Part shown: positions 16,261 to 24,610 of the stretch, piece by piece | How the letters are laid out: each line of letters starts with the position of its first letter | Position numbering within the stretch: the stretch's first letter is position 1 | From: DASRDR01 sp035550795 | Lineage (GTDB): Bacteria > Methylomirabilota > Methylomirabilia > Rokubacteriales > DASRDR01 | Reading direction: 5' to 3' | Length of the DNA stretch: 64,000 nt | Assembly (NCBI GenBank): GCA_035550795.1 | Contig: DASZOL010000111.1 | Location: forward strand, 62,001-126,000 | Made by a program: the position numbers and the translations under genes | Notes under the pieces: model-generated | Databases searched by the model: none | The model's input: the letters and a program-made list of their open reading frames with translations, nothing else | What the model was told of the DNA's origin: nothing

Positions 16261-16665
16261 ATGGTCAGGGACTCGCTGCTCCGCCCGCGCTGGCTCGTCT
16301 GGCTCGCCGTCGCCTGGAGTGTCGCGCTCGCCGCCGCGCCGCGGCTGACAGAGGCCGCGCCCTTCCCGCCGGCACGGGGCGCGGGTTCCGTCGGGGACCT
16401 CGAGGGGGCGCGCACGATCCTCGAGTACCGGCTTGTCCGGGCTCAGCTTGCGGCGCTCGGGGTGTCGGAGGCCGACGCCGCGGAGGTCTGGAAGCGCCTC
16501 ACGCCGGCCGAGCGGGCGGAGTTGCTCGGCCGGGCCGATGAGCTCGGGGCTGCCGGGGACCCGCTCGCGGCGGGTGTGGCGATTGCCATCGTCGTGGCGA
16601 TGTTCGTGATCCTGGCCCTCGAGCTCATCGGTCGCCGCGTCATTTCTCGGCCGTCAGCCGGGTGA
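16261..16665 (+). CDS. PA2779-like (DUF6627) membrane-associated protein
   Basis: A 134-residue protein with an N-terminal signal or anchor (about residues 10-32), a helical middle resembling the PA2779 pattern (helix with QLAALGVSEADAAEVWKRL, then LTPAERAELLGRADEL), a Gly/Ala turn and a C-terminal membrane helix (about 101-122). In the family this order, with the GV-x-A-D-A and LT-x-x-E motifs, is diagnostic; function is unknown. Assignment rests on motif resemblance by eye. Confidence 0.55.
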   Translation: MVRDSLLRPRWLVWLAVAWSVALAAAPRLTEAAPFPPARGAGSVGDLEGARTILEYRLVRAQLAALGVSEADAAEVWKRLTPAERAELLGRADELGAAGDPLAAGVAIAIVVAMFVILALELIGRRVISRPSAG

Positions 16666-16719
16666 CCGGGCGGGAGCGATGACCTCGCCGCGGTCCGAGG
16701 GTGGGGGGCACCCGGCGCA

Positions 16720-17574
16720 TTGAGTGGACGCCCGGGCCAGCGCCCGCCGAGACAGGACGCGAGCGGCGCGCTCGTGGCCTTGCCGGCGGAACCCAGGCGC
16801 ATCGTGTCGCTCATCCCGAGCATCACGGAGCTTCTCTTCACGCTCGGGCTCGACGATCGGGTCGTCGGCGTCACGATCTTCTGCACGGAGCCCCGAGACC
16901 GCGTGGCCCGGACGGCGAAGGTTGGACGCGAGAAGGACCCCGACCCCGCACGCATCCGCTCGCTCGCGCCGGACCTCGTCGTCGCGAACATGGAGGAGAA
17001 CCGCCGCGACGTCGTCGACGCCCTCCGAGCCGAAGGCGTCCCGGTGTGGGTCACGTTCCCGCGGACCGTGGTGGACGGTATCGGGCTCGTCCGGGAGCTC
17101 GGCGCCCTGATCGGCGTCGAGGACGTTGCCGACGAGCTCGCGAGGTCGCTCGAAGCGGCTCATGCGGCGGCCCTCGCCCGCATCGGCGGCCGGCCTCGCC
17201 CCCGCGTCTTTTGCCCGATCTGGCGCGGTCCGTACATGACGATCAATCGCGACACCTACGTGCACGACATGCTCCGGACCTGCGGCGCCGACAACGTGTT
17301 CGGCGCCAGTCCGGTTCGGTACCCGACCGTGACGCTGGAGGAAGTGCGCGCGGCGGCTCCCGACGTCATTCTGCTGCCGGATGAGCCGTACCGGTTCCGG
17401 GCGGTGCATCGCGCGGACTTCTCGACGATCCCGGACGTGCCCGCCGTGCGGGCGGGACGGGTCCACCTCGTGGACGGGAAGCTCCTCAGCTGGTACGGGC
17501 CCCGGATCGCCGACGCGCTCGACCGGCTGCCGTCGCTCCTTTCCGGGGACGCCGAGCCGGGGCGCCGCGGGTGA
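16720..17574 (+). CDS. cobalamin/siderophore-type substrate-binding protein (BtuF-like fold)
   Basis: A 284-residue protein of the helical-backbone metal-receptor superfamily. The opening RIVSLIPSITELLFTLGL (about 26-43) is the hallmark of BtuF-like cobalamin binders, followed by the second lobe starting RPRVFCPIW and the LPDEPYRF and FSTIPDVPAVRAGRVHLVDG signatures. It lacks a recognisable signal peptide with the TTG start at 16720, and no BtuC/BtuD transporter genes lie nearby. Many soil bacteria encode such solitary, apparently cytoplasmic homologues, annotated as cobalamin-binding proteins. Its 3' end overlaps the convergent RidA-like frame by 89 nt. Confidence 0.8.
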   Translation: MSGRPGQRPPRQDASGALVALPAEPRRIVSLIPSITELLFTLGLDDRVVGVTIFCTEPRDRVARTAKVGREKDPDPARIRSLAPDLVVANMEENRRDVVDALRAEGVPVWVTFPRTVVDGIGLVRELGALIGVEDVADELARSLEAAHAAALARIGGRPRPRVFCPIWRGPYMTINRDTYVHDMLRTCGADNVFGASPVRYPTVTLEEVRAAAPDVILLPDEPYRFRAVHRADFSTIPDVPAVRAGRVHLVDGKLLSWYGPRIADALDRLPSLLSGDAEPGRRG

Positions 17575-17977
17575 CCGGCTCGGCCGTCTCCTGACGACGA
17601 GCCTCCAGCACGAGCTCGACCTCGACCGTCATGCCCCCCGCGAGACCCTGCGCCGACCGGAGCCACACGGCGGGTCGATTCCCAGCGGGCAGGGCGACCG
17701 CCAGCAGCGCGAGGCTGCCGCTCAGGAGTCGTGGATCGGGACCGTCAGGCGTCGCGCTTGCGACAAAGGCCGTCAGGACGACGCAGCGGAGGCGCTCGAG
17801 TGGACCGGCGGCGGATCGCGCGGCGGCCAGCGCGTTCGCGGTGGCGAGACGCAGAGCCGCGCGGGCGCCCCTGGCCGATACGGATTCCCCCACGCGACCG
17901 CGGTAGACGAGCCGGCCTCTCAGCTCGGGATCGTGGCCGGCGACGAAGAGCCGCACGCCCGACGCCACGGCGGGCAC
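17486..17977 (-). CDS. second RidA-like domain, start uncertain
   Basis: A RidA/YjgF-type fold (strand LFVAGHDP, helix RLATANALAAARSA, then VEVELVLEA) with a basic C-terminal tail. The conserved substrate-carboxylate Arg of active RidA is replaced: the aligned stretch reads PAVWLRSAQGL. The reading frame is open back to 18070 and is the same frame as the RidA gene at 18071-18613, from which it is separated only by the TAG at 18071-18073. No in-frame ATG exists; the first GTG (17975-17977) would remove part of the domain's first strand, and a CTG at 18016 would restore it. It may be made by reinitiation, stop-codon readthrough or a non-canonical start. Confidence 0.6.
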   Translation of the reverse strand: MPAVASGVRLFVAGHDPELRGRLVYRGRVGESVSARGARAALRLATANALAAARSAAGPLERLRCVVLTAFVASATPDGPDPRLLSGSLALLAVALPAGNRPAVWLRSAQGLAGGMTVEVELVLEARRQETAEPVTRGAPARRPRKGATAAGRARRRSGARTS

Positions 17978-18070
17978 GTACTGGTCCGTCGGAGGGGTCG
18001 GGACGATCCCGGACAGGGGATCACGCCGCGAGCGACCCCGCCGGACCGCGGAGGCTGCCGTGGCGCGCCT

Positions 18071-18613
18071 CTAGGGCCGCCGCCGCTTCTGCGAGCGCCG
18101 CGGCGGCCGGGTCGCCGGGCGGGACCGACCGGCCGGTGGCCGCGCGGCGGGCCCCGAGACCTCCAGGATCATCTCGACCTCGACGGGGATCCCGAAGGGC
18201 AGGGAGCCCATGCCGACCGCGGAGCGCGCGTGCCGGCCAGCGTCGCCGAAGACCTCGACCATCAGGTCGGAGAAGCCGTTGACGACCTTCGGGTGGTCGG
18301 CGAAGTCGTCGGCGCACTGCACCATGCCCAGCACCTTCACCACCCGTCGCACGCGGTCCAGGCTGCCAAGAGCGTCCCGCGCGGACGCGAGCAGGTTGAG
18401 ACCCGTCAGGCGTGCCGCCTCCTGGCCCTGCTCGATCGTGAGCTCTCGGCCGACCTTGCCCTGGTAGACGACGCGGCCATCCCGCACGGGCCCGTGACCG
18501 GAAAGGAAGAGCAGGTTCCCGGAGCGGACAGCCATGGCGTAGGTCGCCATCGGTCGCGGCGCTGGCGGGAGCTCGATGCCGAGGGCCCTGAGGCGTGCTT
18601 CTGCTCCCATCAT
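18071..18613 (-). CDS. RidA family protein (YjgF/YER057c/UK114)
   Basis: A 180-residue protein with the RidA domain in residues 8-150: LGIELPPAP at the start, FLSGHGP, HARSAVGMGSLP with the conserved Arg that binds substrate carboxylate, and VEVEMILE with the conserved Glu. Active family members hydrolyse reactive enamine/imine intermediates released by PLP enzymes. A basic, proline/arginine-rich tail (152-180) leads to the TAG stop. The ATG follows AAGGAGC. A strong promoter lies 50 nt upstream. Confidence 0.87.
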   Translation of the reverse strand: MMGAEARLRALGIELPPAPRPMATYAMAVRSGNLLFLSGHGPVRDGRVVYQGKVGRELTIEQGQEAARLTGLNLLASARDALGSLDRVRRVVKVLGMVQCADDFADHPKVVNGFSDLMVEVFGDAGRHARSAVGMGSLPFGIPVEVEMILEVSGPAARPPAGRSRPATRPPRRSQKRRRP

Positions 18614-18661
18614 CGCTCCTTGCTGGCGGAAGGTTCGTGGCTGGGTGCGTGCCGTGCGCCC

Positions 18662-18691
18662 ATCCTAGAAAGGGCCGTCGCGGCGTGTCAA
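18662..18691 (-). promoter_or_regulatory. sigma70-type promoter of the RidA pair
   Basis: On the minus strand: a perfect TTGACA (18691-18686), an 18-nt spacer and TAGGAT (18667-18662). Expected start about 18655, giving a leader near 40 nt that contains the AAGGAG ribosome binding site. Confidence 0.6.
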
Positions 18692-18724
18692 GCGGCGGGC
18701 GCCCTCGGATCGGCGCTTCCCGGG

Positions 18725-19867
18725 TCACAGGACCCTGGTGGTGTGCGCCAGGCCCCGGCTCCGAATGATCGCCAGGACCACGAGACAGACCACGCTGAAG
18801 GCCAGGTAGGTCCGAGTGTCGCCGACCCGGTCCGCCAGCCACCCGCAGAGCGGCGATCCAGTGGCGTGACCCAGCGCCCACGCGAGGTTGGCGATCGCTA
18901 TCGCCAGGACGTTCCCGAGCCCGGCCGCGTCGGCGGCTCGCGTCAGGAGCGCCATTCCGGGGACGAGCGTGGCGCCGAACGTGATCGCCGCGGCCACGGC
19001 GAGCCCGGCCACGAGCCAGGCGGGCCCTGCCCAGGCCAGGGCCGTGAGGACGACGATGGACGCGACCAGCCCGGTGGAGATCGGCGCCAGCGCGCCCCGT
19101 CGGTCCGCCCAGCGGCCGAGGAGCGGGTGCACGACGGCCTCCAGCGCGGCTGCCGCAGCGTACAGCGCCCCGAGCCACCTTGCATCCCATCCCCGCGCCC
19201 CCAGGGAGAGCGGGACCAGGACGCCGAGGACCGCGAACAGGAGCGGCGCCAGCAGGATCAAACCGACCGGAGCCCAGAGCCCCCGGATGCCCAGGGCCTC
19301 GAGCATCGTGGCGCTGGTGGCCTCCGCCGCCGGCTCGGGCAGCATCACCACGCGCGCGGCCAACACGGCGCACGCGGCGGCGACGGTCCCGAAGGCGGGA
19401 CCGGTTCCGACCCACGCGGCCGCGGCCCCGAGGGCAGGCCCCAGGAGCGCGCCCACCACTGCCGCAGAGACCGCGAAGCCGATCAGCTCGCCGCGGCGCT
19501 CGGGCGGTGCCGCGCGTGCGAGCCAGCCGACCGCCGCCGTCCACGAGCAGGCGCTGCCGAGGCCCCCGCCGAATCTCGCGAGGATGAGGAGGTTCCACTC
19601 GGCGGCGAGGCCGAAGAGAACGCTCGTGACCGCAGTCAGGCCGAGTCCGAGGAGAAGGGTCGGGCGGATGCCCAGGCGCGAGGCGAGAAGTCCGCTCGGG
19701 AGCGCCGCGACCAGGACGCCCGCCGCGAACGCCCCCGCGAGAACGCCGGCGGCACCCTTCGAGAGGCCGAGCGCCGTCGCGTAGGCAGGAAGGAGCGGTG
19801 AGAGGACGGCGAAGAACACCGTGTCGACCAGGACCACGGCGGCGACGAGGGCCAGGAGCCCGGGCAC
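18725..19867 (-). CDS. MFS transporter (12 TM)
   Basis: A 380-residue hydrophobic protein with about 12 predicted membrane helices. The loop between TM2 and TM3 carries the MFS signature region (PSGLLASRLGIRPTLLLG), with a second half-repeat around GRWADRRGALAP. It is of the drug/sugar proton-antiporter type; the substrate is unknown. The GTG at 19867 is chosen because the first membrane helix begins directly after it and because a TACAAT ends 6 nt upstream; the longer open frame upstream has no membrane character. Confidence 0.87.
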   Translation of the reverse strand: MPGLLALVAAVVLVDTVFFAVLSPLLPAYATALGLSKGAAGVLAGAFAAGVLVAALPSGLLASRLGIRPTLLLGLGLTAVTSVLFGLAAEWNLLILARFGGGLGSACSWTAAVGWLARAAPPERRGELIGFAVSAAVVGALLGPALGAAAAWVGTGPAFGTVAAACAVLAARVVMLPEPAAEATSATMLEALGIRGLWAPVGLILLAPLLFAVLGVLVPLSLGARGWDARWLGALYAAAAALEAVVHPLLGRWADRRGALAPISTGLVASIVVLTALAWAGPAWLVAGLAVAAAITFGATLVPGMALLTRAADAAGLGNVLAIAIANLAWALGHATGSPLCGWLADRVGDTRTYLAFSVVCLVVLAIIRSRGLAHTTRVL

Positions 19868-19873
19868 CCCGCC

Positions 19874-19879
19874 ATTGTA
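19874..19879 (-). promoter_or_regulatory. -10 element, probable leaderless promoter of the MFS gene
   Basis: TACAAT on the minus strand ends 6 nt before the GTG at 19867. No Shine-Dalgarno sequence is positioned for that start. Confidence 0.45.
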
Positions 19880-20075
19880 CGCGTCGCGCTCCGCGTGGAT
19901 CGCGCGCGGCCCCCAAACGGAGCCGGTCGCGCGAGCCCCGCTGGCGCACGGGGCGAGCGTGGCGCCGCGTGCGCCGCGGACACCGTGACGCGCGGGGCCG
20001 ATCCTCGATGCGGCAATCCCCCGCGGTCGGGCGGACGCATCGTCAGTGCGCCGACACCGCCAGCCAGCCATCCCG

Positions 20076-20104
20076 TTGACGGCCCCGGAGGGGCGTGATA
20101 CGAC
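20076..20104 (+). promoter_or_regulatory. promoter of the Nudix gene, leaderless geometry
   Basis: TTGACG (20076-20081), 17-nt spacer, TACGAC (20099-20104) with an extended TGA just before it, then 7 nt to the GTG at 20112. Confidence 0.55.
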
Positions 20105-20111
20105 CAGCGCC

Positions 20112-20912
20112 GTGCAGGAATCTTCCGCTCCACCTCCGGTGGCCCGCGAAGCGGCCTCGGTCATCCTCGCGCGCGACGTCTCCGGTGGCCTCGAGATCCT
20201 GCTGCTTCAGCGACACCCCGACAGCCGGTTCTCGCCGGGCGCCTTCGCCTTCCCGGGGGGACGCCTTGAACCCGCCGACGCGGCGCCCGGAGTCGAGGCG
20301 TGGTGCCGGGGGCTCGGGCGAACAGACGCCGCACGGCAGATGCCCGACGTTCGGCCGGCGGACCAGGCCATCGGCTTCTGGGTCGCAGCGCTGCGCGAGG
20401 CCTTCGAGGAGGCGGGCATCCTCCTCGCCTACGGTCGAGAGGGGCGGTTCGTGGATCTGGCGACGCTCGACGCGGTCCGCGCTCACCGCGCGCCGTGTCG
20501 CGCGGACAGCGCCGTCTTCGGTCGCCTTCTGTCCGATTTCGACCTGGTCCTCGCAGCCGACCGGGTCGTCTACTGGGCGCACTGGATTACACCCGAGGAG
20601 CGACCCATTCGCTACGACACGCGGTTCTTCGTCGCGGCGGCGGGTGCGGATCAAGCACCGGAGCCCGACGGGTTCGAGATGGTGAGTGCTCGCTGGATCG
20701 CGCCGGACGACGCACTGGCCCGGCACCGGGCTCGTGAGCTCGTGCTCCCGCTCCCGACGCAGCGCATCCTGGCGTCCCTCGGCGGGCACCGCGACGTCGG
20801 GGCCCTCCTCGATGCGGCCCGCGGGAGGGAGGTCCGGTCCGTCCGGCCCCGTATCGTCCGCGAGGGCGGTGGTGAGCGCATCCTGCTCCCGGACGACTCC
20901 GGCTGGTTCTGA
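20112..20912 (+). CDS. Nudix hydrolase, NUDT19-like
   Basis: A 266-residue cytoplasmic hydrolase of nucleoside-diphosphate-linked substrates. The Nudix box is split as in NUDT7/NUDT19-type proteins: FPGGRLEP (47-54), then an insert of about 40 residues before REAFEEAG (95-102), which carries the metal-binding glutamates. NUDT19 relatives hydrolyse CoA and acyl-CoA, which would suit the many acyl-CoA genes here, but substrate is inferred. The GTG start lies 7 nt after a good promoter; no ribosome binding site. Confidence 0.85.
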   Translation: MQESSAPPPVAREAASVILARDVSGGLEILLLQRHPDSRFSPGAFAFPGGRLEPADAAPGVEAWCRGLGRTDAARQMPDVRPADQAIGFWVAALREAFEEAGILLAYGREGRFVDLATLDAVRAHRAPCRADSAVFGRLLSDFDLVLAADRVVYWAHWITPEERPIRYDTRFFVAAAGADQAPEPDGFEMVSARWIAPDDALARHRARELVLPLPTQRILASLGGHRDVGALLDAARGREVRSVRPRIVREGGGERILLPDDSGWF

Positions 20913-20936
20913 GGGCTGGCTCGCGAGTGCTTCAAG

Positions 20937-20942
20937 TAGAAT
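20937..20942 (+). promoter_or_regulatory. -10 element, probable leaderless promoter of cytochrome c
   Basis: TAGAAT ends 7 nt before the GTG at 20950. No clear -35 hexamer and no Shine-Dalgarno sequence. Confidence 0.4.
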
Positions 20943-20949
20943 CGATCTC

Positions 20950-21498
20950 GTGACTCATGACGCATCCGGCGGCGCTCGTCTGAGAGTCCTGGGGTGGCTG
21001 CCGTCCGCGCTGGTCCTGGCCGGCTTCGGCCTGGGCGTGCTCGGCCGCGCGGACGCGCAGTCGACCGCTCCAGCGCCGGGACGCAGCACGGCGCCCACGC
21101 AGCCTCACACCCACGGGACGCCGAAGGGCTGGCGATTCGCCTGGCCGAAGGGCGATCCGGTCAAGGGCCGCGTGGTGTTTCAGCGGCTGGAATGCTACAG
21201 CTGTCACGAGGCCCGGGGCGAGGGCTTCCCGACTCCCAGCGACGCGGGCCGCGTGGGTCCGGAGCTGTCGATGATGGGCCAGCTTCACCCCCCGGAGTAC
21301 TTCGCGGAATCGATCATCAACCCCAGTGCCGTCATCGAGAGGGGCCGTGGGTATGCGGCGCCCGACGGGTCGTCGAAGATGCCGTCATACAGTGAGTCGG
21401 TGACGGTCCAGGAGACGATCGACCTGGTCGCCTTCCTCCGGCAGCTCCGACCGCCGGCTGCCTCGACCTCCGGCCGCGGCGGCCACTCGACCCACTGA
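20950..21498 (+). CDS. secreted class I c-type cytochrome
   Basis: A 182-residue periplasmic protein: signal peptide (about 1-36, ending GRADAQ), Pro/Thr-rich linker with histidines, and a single-haem domain. Haem attachment is CYSCH (C82, C85, H86) and the distal methionine is in KMPSYS (M144). It could shuttle electrons in the respiratory chain. No oxidase or dehydrogenase partner is adjacent. The GTG start gives a typical signal peptide. Confidence 0.87.
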   Translation: MTHDASGGARLRVLGWLPSALVLAGFGLGVLGRADAQSTAPAPGRSTAPTQPHTHGTPKGWRFAWPKGDPVKGRVVFQRLECYSCHEARGEGFPTPSDAGRVGPELSMMGQLHPPEYFAESIINPSAVIERGRGYAAPDGSSKMPSYSESVTVQETIDLVAFLRQLRPPAASTSGRGGHSTH

Positions 21499-21522
21499 AC
21501 CGCCTTTCATACCGGGGCCGCC

Positions 21523-21549
21523 CCGCGCCCGCGGGTGTCCGCGGCGCGG
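21523..21549. terminator. GC-rich hairpin after cytochrome c
   Basis: CCGCGCCCGCGG, loop GTGT, then CCGCGGCGCGG: 11 bp with one bulged C. It lies 25 nt after the cytochrome stop and between convergent genes. A second stem follows at 21574-21604 (CTGGGGG paired with CCCCCAG). Confidence 0.5.
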
Positions 21550-21573
21550 GCCGCGCCCTTCGACTCAGTCCAC

Positions 21574-21604
21574 CTGGGGGGGATCGGCGGCGCTCCGCCC
21601 CCAG
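21574..21604. repeat. second stem-loop in the convergent gap, REP-like
   Basis: CTGGGGG and CCCCCAG form a 7-bp stem around a GC-rich loop, followed by a run of seven C. With the hairpin at 21523 it fills the 162-nt convergent gap; it may be the terminator of the DinB gene or a small palindromic repeat. Confidence 0.35.
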
Positions 21605-21660
21605 ACCCCCCCACCGCATTGATCAGTCGCGTGGCGCCGAAGAGATTGGTTCACGGCCTC

Positions 21661-22140
21661 TCAGTGCGGGTGCCGGCCCGCCTCGCCCACCCCCACGAGG
21701 GCCGTGTACAGGTGATGGGCCTCGTGGAGCAGGAAAAAGTCGAGCCATCCGGCCACGTCCATCTCGCCGAACGTGGGGTGGAGGCCCGTGCGCACGCTCT
21801 CGGCCGGCGACAACCCTCGCACGAGCGCGACCAGCTCTGCGCGAAGGGCTCTGAGACGATCGAGCACCTCGTCCCGCGGGAGCCCCATCCAGGCGGCCCA
21901 CTCCGGGTCGTCCTCCGCGCGGTATCGGCCCAGCGCGGGCCGATCCTCGTCCAGCAGCCGCCGCAGCCGTGCGAGGAAGACGGCGTGATGGCGGGCCAGG
22001 TGGGCGAGGTTCTCCCGGGCCGACCATTCCTCGGGGCGAGGCCGCGCGTCGAGGATTGCTGGCGTGGCGTGAGCGAGCACCAAGGCCAGCGCATCGAGCT
22101 GCGTCTCGAGACGTGCGAGCAGCGAGGCCGGGACCGTCAT
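21661..22140 (-). CDS. DinB-superfamily four-helix protein
   Basis: A 159-residue protein with the DinB/YfiT-like helical bundle: residues WSARENLAHLARHH (first metal histidine region) and LLHEAHHLY near the C-terminus (second and third histidines). The family binds Zn or Ni with three His and includes mycothiol/bacillithiol-dependent transferases and stress proteins; the exact reaction is unknown. It ends about 20 nt upstream of the next minus-strand start region and runs in the same direction as the membrane protein at 22165-22932. Confidence 0.8.
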   Translation of the reverse strand: MTVPASLLARLETQLDALALVLAHATPAILDARPRPEEWSARENLAHLARHHAVFLARLRRLLDEDRPALGRYRAEDDPEWAAWMGLPRDEVLDRLRALRAELVALVRGLSPAESVRTGLHPTFGEMDVAGWLDFFLLHEAHHLYTALVGVGEAGRHPH

Positions 22141-22164
22141 GGTGTCACTCCTCTGCGGAGACGG

Positions 22165-22932
22165 TCAGGTCGCGCGCCGAACCACGGCGAGCGTGACCCC
22201 GTGAACGCCGAGGGCGCTGGCTGACGCCAGCGCGTACGTGGGCGCGATGGCCCAACGATCGAGGAGCCCGCTCACCACCAACATAAAGGTGGCGAATCCG
22301 AACGAGCCCAGCACCATCCCGCGCAGGAGCTGCACGGCCGCCGGCGCTCCCTGGTCACGATGGGCGAAGACGGCGAGCACGGCGCCGAACACGGGGAGGG
22401 GAGACAGGCTGCCCGCCAGCGCCGGCCCGAGAGAGGCGGCCAGCGACGTCAGGAAGAGGACGAGCAAGGCGGCGAGGGCCATGCGGATCGTCAGGTCCCC
22501 GGGCAGGAGCCTTGGCGGCGGCCGGGGCGGCGCGCCTCCACCCATGACGGTACCCACGGTGCCGAGGACGACGCACACGAGGGTGAACGCGAGTCCGGGC
22601 GGGAGTGCGGCGCCCCGGAACGCGAGCGTCGATGCGCCGAAGGCGCCGAGGGCCGCCGCCACGCACCCGGCCCAGCCTGCGCGCCGCGCGACCGCGCCGT
22701 ACGCCAGGCTGAACACCGCAAGCGAGACGAGCCCGAAGAGCGTTCCGAGCGCCGCCCGGGCGGCGAACTCCGACCCTTGTTCGATGGCGAGGATGAAGGA
22801 GACCGGCCCGGAGGTCAGCGGAAGGCCCGCCAGCCACCCTCCGACCGCAGGGCCCCAGCGCCGGCCGGCCAGCGTCGCGACCAGGATGAGGAGTGGCGCC
22901 AGCAAGAGCTTGAGCAGGGTCGTCGTCGCCAC
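22165..22932 (-). CDS. integral membrane protein, unknown
   Basis: A 255-residue protein with about eight hydrophobic segments and a Gly/Pro-rich central loop (residues about 128-145). The pattern GRRWGPAVGGWLAGLPLTSGP near the N-terminus and FGAVLAVFAHRDQGAPAA in the second half suggests two related halves of four helices, as in GlpM-like membrane proteins. No catalytic motif. It probably shares a transcript with the DinB gene downstream. Confidence 0.7.
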   Translation of the reverse strand: MATTTLLKLLLAPLLILVATLAGRRWGPAVGGWLAGLPLTSGPVSFILAIEQGSEFAARAALGTLFGLVSLAVFSLAYGAVARRAGWAGCVAAALGAFGASTLAFRGAALPPGLAFTLVCVVLGTVGTVMGGGAPPRPPPRLLPGDLTIRMALAALLVLFLTSLAASLGPALAGSLSPLPVFGAVLAVFAHRDQGAPAAVQLLRGMVLGSFGFATFMLVVSGLLDRWAIAPTYALASASALGVHGVTLAVVRRAT

Positions 22933-22962
22933 GGGCCTTACCGTCTCACAGCTCCACGCTCC

Positions 22963-22992
22963 TGCCCATCACCTTGCTGCCCATCACGTTGC
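22963..22992. repeat. two tandem 15-bp repeats in a divergent promoter region
   Basis: TGCCCATCACCTTGC followed at once by TGCCCATCACGTTGC (one mismatch), directly before a TTGACA at 22993-22998. Located between the divergent membrane-protein gene and the glycosyltransferase gene. Confidence 0.65.
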
Positions 22993-23059
22993 TTGACACG
23001 CCAGATCGCAGGGGCCACACTCCCATCGCGGCCGGCTGAGCCGGGCGCGGCCTCACACG

Positions 23060-24610
23060 GTGTCCACAAAGCGCGCTGATTCCCCTGTCGCATCTGCCGC
23101 GCGAGCCGTGGTCCCGCGTGATCCGAGTCCGGCGCTCCGGGTGACAGCCGGCGGCGCCGTCTTGCTGGTGGCACTGGCGGCGTTGTTGCTCCTGTGGGAC
23201 TCTCGCGGCTGGCCACTCGTGCATGACGCCCCCCTCATGCACTACGTCGCGTGGCGGATCCTGGAGGGCGCGGCCCCCTATCGCGACGTCTTCGACATGA
23301 ACTTTCCCGGCGTGTACGTGGCCCACGTCCTGCTTCTCGTCACACTGGGGCCTGGAGACCTTGCCTTCCGGGCGTTCGACGTGGCGCTTCTGGTCGCCGC
23401 CGGCTCCGGTCTGTGGGTCGCGCTCCGCGCGGCCGGGGGCCGGCGCGGGCTGGCCGCGGCGGCGCTCTTCGCGCTGTACCACGTGGCGGGGGGGCCCTGG
23501 CTCGCCGGCCAGCGCGACCTTCTACTGTGCGTCTTCCTCGCGTGGGCCGCCGCCGGCACCCTTGGCTCGATCGAGGCGGCCGGGGCCGTCCGGGTCCGGC
23601 GGCTCGGCGGCGCGGCTCTCGCGCTGGGCGCGGCGATGTGGGTCAAGCCGCACGCCATCCTGCTCGTTCCGCTCTTGGTGTGGTGGACGTGGCGGACGTC
23701 CCGGAGACCGGAGCGGGTGCGCGCCCTCGCCGCAGTTGGAGCAGGTCTGGCGCTCCCCGCGGTCGGAGTGCTGGTGTGGCTCACCTGGATCGGCGGCTTC
23801 GAAGCGTTCATGGACATCACCCTGGGCTACCTGCTGCCGCTCTACAGCCGACTCGGCCGCAGCGACGTGCTGCACGAGGTCGCCGTGCGTGACTACGGCG
23901 GCGCGGTGCTGGGGGGCCTCGCGGCCTGGGCTGGCCTTGGCATCGTCGCGCTCGCGCGCGGGCGCGAGGGAGCGACGCTCGCCGTTCTCGGGGCGGGCCT
24001 CGCTTACGGCGGGGCTCACTTCTGGCTCCAGGGGCGCGGATGGGAGTATCACTTCTACCCAACGGCCCTGTTCATGATGGCGCTGGGCGGGGCGGGCCTG
24101 GGCGCTGCCGTCGCGGGCCGCCGCCCCGTGCTCACCGCGCTCCTGACGCTCGCGCTGGTCGTGACGGCGGGGGCCCTGTGGACGAAGGGCCAGCGCAATC
24201 TCACCCCCGCGTGGATCGAGGCGAAGCTGGCGCGGGTCGATCGCGTGACGGCTACTCTCCGCCCGGTCGTCGCGACCGGGGGTACCGTGCAGGTGCTGGA
24301 CACGACCGAGGGCGGGATTCACGCGCTGCTCCGTCTCGGCGCTCGGCAGCCCAGCCGCTTCCTGTACGACTTTCACTTCTACCACGACGTGGGCCATCCC
24401 TATGTGCGCCGTCTTCGCGCCGAGCTGATGGGCGCGCTCCGGACCCGGCCGCCGGCGGCCGTCGTGATCTTCGAGCAGGGGTGGCCTCGCGGCGGCTACG
24501 AGCGTCTGGCCGGATTCCCGGAGCTCGAGCGCTGGCTGCTGGACGGGTACCGGATCGCGGAGGAGGGCGATGGCTACCGGCTTTACGCGGGGCGGTCGGG
24601 AAGCCGGTAG
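23060..24610 (+). CDS. GT-C fold membrane glycosyltransferase (ArnT/PMT-like)
   Basis: A 516-residue polytopic protein with about 10-12 membrane helices in the first 370 residues and a soluble C-terminal domain. Residues 45-90 carry the GT-C hallmark loop after TM1, with HDAPLMHYVAWRILEGAAPYRDVFDMN containing the acidic catalytic-type residues, as in GT39/GT83 enzymes that use polyprenyl-phosphate sugars. It likely glycosylates an envelope lipid or polysaccharide. The GTG start at 23060 places a positively charged tail before TM1. Its 3' end overlaps the methyltransferase gene by 41 nt. Confidence 0.78.
   Translation: MSTKRADSPVASAARAVVPRDPSPALRVTAGGAVLLVALAALLLLWDSRGWPLVHDAPLMHYVAWRILEGAAPYRDVFDMNFPGVYVAHVLLLVTLGPGDLAFRAFDVALLVAAGSGLWVALRAAGGRRGLAAAALFALYHVAGGPWLAGQRDLLLCVFLAWAAAGTLGSIEAAGAVRVRRLGGAALALGAAMWVKPHAILLVPLLVWWTWRTSRRPERVRALAAVGAGLALPAVGVLVWLTWIGGFEAFMDITLGYLLPLYSRLGRSDVLHEVAVRDYGGAVLGGLAAWAGLGIVALARGREGATLAVLGAGLAYGGAHFWLQGRGWEYHFYPTALFMMALGGAGLGAAVAGRRPVLTALLTLALVVTAGALWTKGQRNLTPAWIEAKLARVDRVTATLRPVVATGGTVQVLDTTEGGIHALLRLGARQPSRFLYDFHFYHDVGHPYVRRLRAELMGALRTRPPAAVVIFEQGWPRGGYERLAGFPELERWLLDGYRIAEEGDGYRLYAGRSGSR

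Noticed and set aside
18021..19949. A long minus-strand frame overlapping the MFS and RidA genes
   Set aside because: The true frames carry membrane helices and RidA motifs; this one is arginine/glycine-rich shadow sequence.
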